Shown: piece by piece, positions 61,891 through 64,000 of the stretch
Position numbering within the stretch: the stretch's first letter is position 1
Layout: every line of letters starts with the position of its first letter
Assembly (NCBI RefSeq): GCF_001552155.1
Contig: NZ_BCQQ01000009.1
Coordinates: 1 to 64,000 of the forward strand
Direction: 5' to 3'
DNA length: 64,000 nt
Source: Actinomadura formosensis NBRC 14204
GTDB taxonomy: Bacteria > Actinomycetota > Actinomycetes > Streptosporangiales > Streptosporangiaceae
The notes under the pieces: model-generated
The model's input: only the letters and a program-made list of their open reading frames with translations
The model's database searches: none
What the model was told of the DNA's origin: nothing
Translations under genes and position numbers: made by a program

Positions 61891-62661
61891 ATGATGCACA
61901 TGAGGAGTACGCAGGAAGCTCCTGAAGTGGTCTTCGACGTCAGAGGACACGTCCCGGACCGGTTCGCCGAGGCGGCGCGGGACAAGGTGGCGTCGGCGTT
62001 CCGGCAGGCGCCCGAGCCGGTGCTGTTCGCCCGCGTCAAGCTGGCGATCGCGCCCGACCCGGCGGTGGAGCGGCCGGCCATGGCGCAGGCCAACGTCGAT
62101 GTCAACGGGCGGCCCGTGCGGGTCGAGGCGGCCGCGGCGACGATGCAGGAGGCCATCGACCTGCTGCCCGACCTGCTGCGCGCCCGGTTCGAGCGGATCG
62201 GCGGACGGCGCGAGGCGAGCCGGGCCCCGAAGGCGGGGCGGCACGCGCACCGGCCCGTCCCGTACGTCCGCCCGCCCGGTGAGCGGGAGATCGTGCGGCG
62301 CAAGACGTTCGCGGCGGAGACCCAGACCCCGGATGAGGCCGCCTTCGACATGGACCTCATGGGTTACGACTTCTGGCTGTTCACCGAGATCGAGACCGGT
62401 CAGGACGCCGTGCTCTACCGGGCGGACGGCGGGTACCGGCTCGCGCTCGCCGACCCCGAGGCCGAGCGTGCGGGACCGGACGCGATCCCGCTGAGCGTCA
62501 GCCCGCACCACGCGCCGCGCATCGGGGAGACGGAGGCGGTCGAACGCATGGAGGCCCTCGGCCTGCCGTTCCTGTTCTTCGCCGACGCCGCCACCGGCCG
62601 GGGCAAGGTCCTCTACCACCGTTACGACGGTCATTACGGCCTTCTGGAATCCACCCGGTGA
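61891..62661 (+). CDS. Ribosome hibernation factor with two S30AE C-terminal domains (RafS-like)
   Basis: 256 residues. N-terminal S30AE/HPF-like domain (~10-100: VVFDVRGHVPDRFAEAARDKV). Then two copies of the S30AE C-terminal domain: VRRKTFAAETQTPDEAAFDMDLMGYDFWLF (quoted in part) and ETEAVERMEALGLPFLFF..GKVLYHRYDGHYGL. The mycobacterial stress factor RafS has this size and is DosR-dependent. It would bind and silence ribosomes in hypoxia. ATG 61891 or 61894; AGGGGG upstream. A DosR-like box precedes it. Confidence 0.87.
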   Translation: MMHMRSTQEAPEVVFDVRGHVPDRFAEAARDKVASAFRQAPEPVLFARVKLAIAPDPAVERPAMAQANVDVNGRPVRVEAAAATMQEAIDLLPDLLRARFERIGGRREASRAPKAGRHAHRPVPYVRPPGEREIVRRKTFAAETQTPDEAAFDMDLMGYDFWLFTEIETGQDAVLYRADGGYRLALADPEAERAGPDAIPLSVSPHHAPRIGETEAVERMEALGLPFLFFADAATGRGKVLYHRYDGHYGLLESTR

Positions 62662-62667
62662 CCCATG

Positions 62668-62705
62668 GGAACGCCGCCCCGCCCGGCCGGGCGGGGCGGC
62701 GTTCC
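62668..62705. terminator. 38-bp perfect palindrome, bidirectional terminator
   Basis: 19-bp arms starting GGAACGCCGCCCCGCCCGG with no loop, between the convergent hibernation-factor and Rv1733c-like genes. Confidence 0.75.
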
Positions 62706-62725
62706 GAGTGAGGAAGAGGCGGAGG

Positions 62726-63292
62726 TCAGAAGATCTTGCCGTGGGTGAGGGTGATCAGGCTCTCGTCCCAGAGGGCCTCGCGGTGGCGGTCGTAGCGGCG
62801 GCGGGCGAGGCGGTAGAAGACCAGCAGGGGCAGACCCACGGCGATGCTCGTCACGGTGGCGGTCACGGCCGTGGCCGCGACGGTGTCGGTGCGGGTGCGG
62901 GGGCGGCTGACCAGGGCGCCGGATGAATCCACCCAGATCCGCCGGCTCATGCCGGGCTTGACGGATTTGTCCGCCGGGAGGACGGCCGTGCGGGGACGGC
63001 CGCCGCGCGTCGTCCAGGACAGCTCGGCGTAGGCGTGCCGCAGGCCCACACCGTCCCGCTCCTTCACGTGGGTGATACGGGCGTCGATGCGCTGGTAGGC
63101 GGCCGACTGCCGCTCGGCCCGCACGCCCTGCCCGTAGGTCTGGGCGGCGAGAACGGCCGCGACCGGCGGCGCGAGCCCCGCGAACAGGACGACGGCGCCG
63201 ACGCCCACCGCCCGCTGGCGGCGGTCGACGGGACGGCGCAGGTCGTTGTGGTCGAAGCCGAGCCGGTGGCGGACGCTTCCGAGCCTTCCCAT
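62726..63292 (-). CDS. Rv1733c-like two-TM membrane protein
   Basis: 188 residues. Two membrane helices (~30-55: VGAVVLFAGLAPPVAAVLAA; ~135-160: VTATVTSIAVGLPLLVFYRL) flank an external domain with KSVKPGMSRRIWVDSSGALV. This layout matches Rv1733c, a strongly DosR-induced mycobacterial protein of unknown function. The ATG at 63292 follows GGAGGAG. It shares its divergent promoter, with two DosR-like boxes, with the third USP gene. Confidence 0.8.
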   Translation of the reverse strand: MGRLGSVRHRLGFDHNDLRRPVDRRQRAVGVGAVVLFAGLAPPVAAVLAAQTYGQGVRAERQSAAYQRIDARITHVKERDGVGLRHAYAELSWTTRGGRPRTAVLPADKSVKPGMSRRIWVDSSGALVSRPRTRTDTVAATAVTATVTSIAVGLPLLVFYRLARRRYDRHREALWDESLITLTHGKIF

Positions 63293-63340
63293 GTCTCCTC
63301 CTTCCCGGTGACGGTAACGGCCGGGCAAAAAGCCCCGGCA

Positions 63341-63375
63341 GGTCCGGAGGTCCCGGGCGCCGGGACTTTCGTCCC
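63341..63375. promoter_or_regulatory. Tandem DosR-like boxes (Rv1733c-like / USP divergent promoter)
   Basis: GGTCC-GGAG-GTCCC (63341-63354) and a perfect-arm GGGAC-TTTC-GTCCC (63362-63375), 21 bp apart. The second ends 50 bp before the USP ATG; the first starts 48 bp from the Rv1733c-like ATG. Confidence 0.7.
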
Positions 63376-63425
63376 CTTCTGGACGCCGCGGGTCGCGCGC
63401 AGACTTGCAGGAGGGAGGCAGGGAT

Positions 63426-64000
63426 ATGAACGGCGCGGAAAGAGGCCGATGGCCGCACGTCCTGTTCGGATACGACGGGACTGCGGAGAACGACGCGGCC
63501 CTGCGCTGGGCGGTCGAGGAGGCGCGGCTCCGGAGGATCGGGCTGGTGATGTGCCACTGCTGGCACTGGCCCTATGCGGCGGGCCACGCGGACCCCGGCA
63601 TCGAAGCGATCATGAAGCGAGTGGGGGAGAACCTGCTCGACAGCGGTGTCCGCCGCGCCTACGAGCTGGGTGTGCCGGGCGCCGTCCGCAGGCGGCTGCG
63701 GCGCGGTCCCGCCACCGAGGCGCTGCTGTGCGCGTCCGGCGGCGCGCGGCTGGTCGTGATCGGCGCCTCCGTGGTGCCCGAGGCGGGGTCGCCGGCGCTG
63801 GAGCTGTCGGCGCGCTCGGAGCTTCCGGTGATCGCAGTCCGGGGCGGGACGGGCGCGCGCCGCGTCGTCGTCGGCGTCGACGGGTCGGCCGGCTCGGAGG
63901 CGGCCCTGGAGTTCGCGGCCGAGGAGGCGGCGCTGCGCGGCTGGGACCTGCACGTCGTCTACGGCTGCTGGGAGCCCGGCGCGGTCGCCGAGCCGGAGCT
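63426..64000 (+). CDS. Tandem universal stress protein, copy 3 (runs off window end)
   Basis: About 191 residues visible: a full first USP domain (VLFGYDGTAENDAALRWAVEEARLRR) and the start of a second (RVVVGVDGSAGSEAA). Very close to the copies at 24748 and 25760 (CHCWHWPY shared with the former). The ATG follows GGAGGCAGGG. The 3' end lies beyond the window. A perfect DosR-like box is 50 bp upstream. Confidence 0.92.
   Translation, partial: MNGAERGRWPHVLFGYDGTAENDAALRWAVEEARLRRIGLVMCHCWHWPYAAGHADPGIEAIMKRVGENLLDSGVRRAYELGVPGAVRRRLRRGPATEALLCASGGARLVVIGASVVPEAGSPALELSARSELPVIAVRGGTGARRVVVGVDGSAGSEAALEFAAEEAALRGWDLHVVYGCWEPGAVAEPE

Overview
The window is about 64 kb of very GC-rich DNA (third codon positions almost all G or C). 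The gene families are typical of filamentous actinomycetes: mycofactocin, FxSxx-COOH peptide genes, DUF397/DUF5753 regulator pairs, DUF6879 and AfsR-like NB-ARC/TPR proteins. I infer a member of Streptosporangiales, probably Actinomadura-like. No rRNA, tRNA, CRISPR array or intact insertion sequence was seen.

Layout. (1) 0.5-5 kb: a SulP anion transporter divergent from a beta-carbonic anhydrase, then an orphan histidine kinase. An 18-bp palindrome (GATGAR-N6-YTCATC) lies before each of the three units. (2) 5-7.7 kb: a degraded accessory patch with an ABC ATPase remnant, a damaged copy of an XRE regulator cassette and a DUF2243 remnant. The intact cassette lies at 55-57.5 kb. (3) 7.7-18 kb: a DUF4913-AAA+ ATPase, an XRE-cupin/MOSC pair behind a perfect 54-bp palindrome, a single-chain 1822-residue acyl-CoA carboxylase and a Ser/Thr kinase. 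(4) 18-29 kb and 61.8-64 kb: a dormancy-type set. It holds an SQR-like flavoprotein, an ABC exporter, a GH65 phosphorylase, three tandem universal stress proteins, a STAS protein, an M50-CBS protease, a DUF1876 protein, a RafS-like hibernation factor and an Rv1733c-like membrane protein. Most have a GGGAC-N4-GTCCC-type box 30-90 bp upstream, matching the core of the mycobacterial DosR/DevR box. (5) 28.9-38.2 kb: a complete mycofactocin locus (mftABCDEF, divergent mftG, nearby mftR) with a hemerythrin and a GAF-LuxR regulator inside it. (6) 38-43.5 kb: iron-sulfur, hemerythrin and ferredoxin genes around a cysteine-bearing SufR-like regulator, plus DUF488, cold-shock and membrane proteins. (7) 43.6-55.2 kb: an FxSxx-COOH RiPP-type locus (fxsB, fxsA, fxsT, and an unnamed gene), a cation/proton antiporter, and a three-gene operon of a membrane sensor-like protein with two P-loop ATPases for which I know no described system. 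(8) 55.2-61.8 kb: the intact regulator cassette, a DUF6879/NB-ARC-TPR operon and an acetyltransferase.

How it fits together: several blocks concern redox state, low oxygen and dormancy (SQR, hemerythrins, ferredoxin, Fe-S assembly, mycofactocin, USPs, hibernation factor). The repeated DosR-like boxes suggest one co-ordinated response spread over at least 44 kb. No DosR/DosS homologue is in the window. All functions are inferred from sequence recognition; no search was run.
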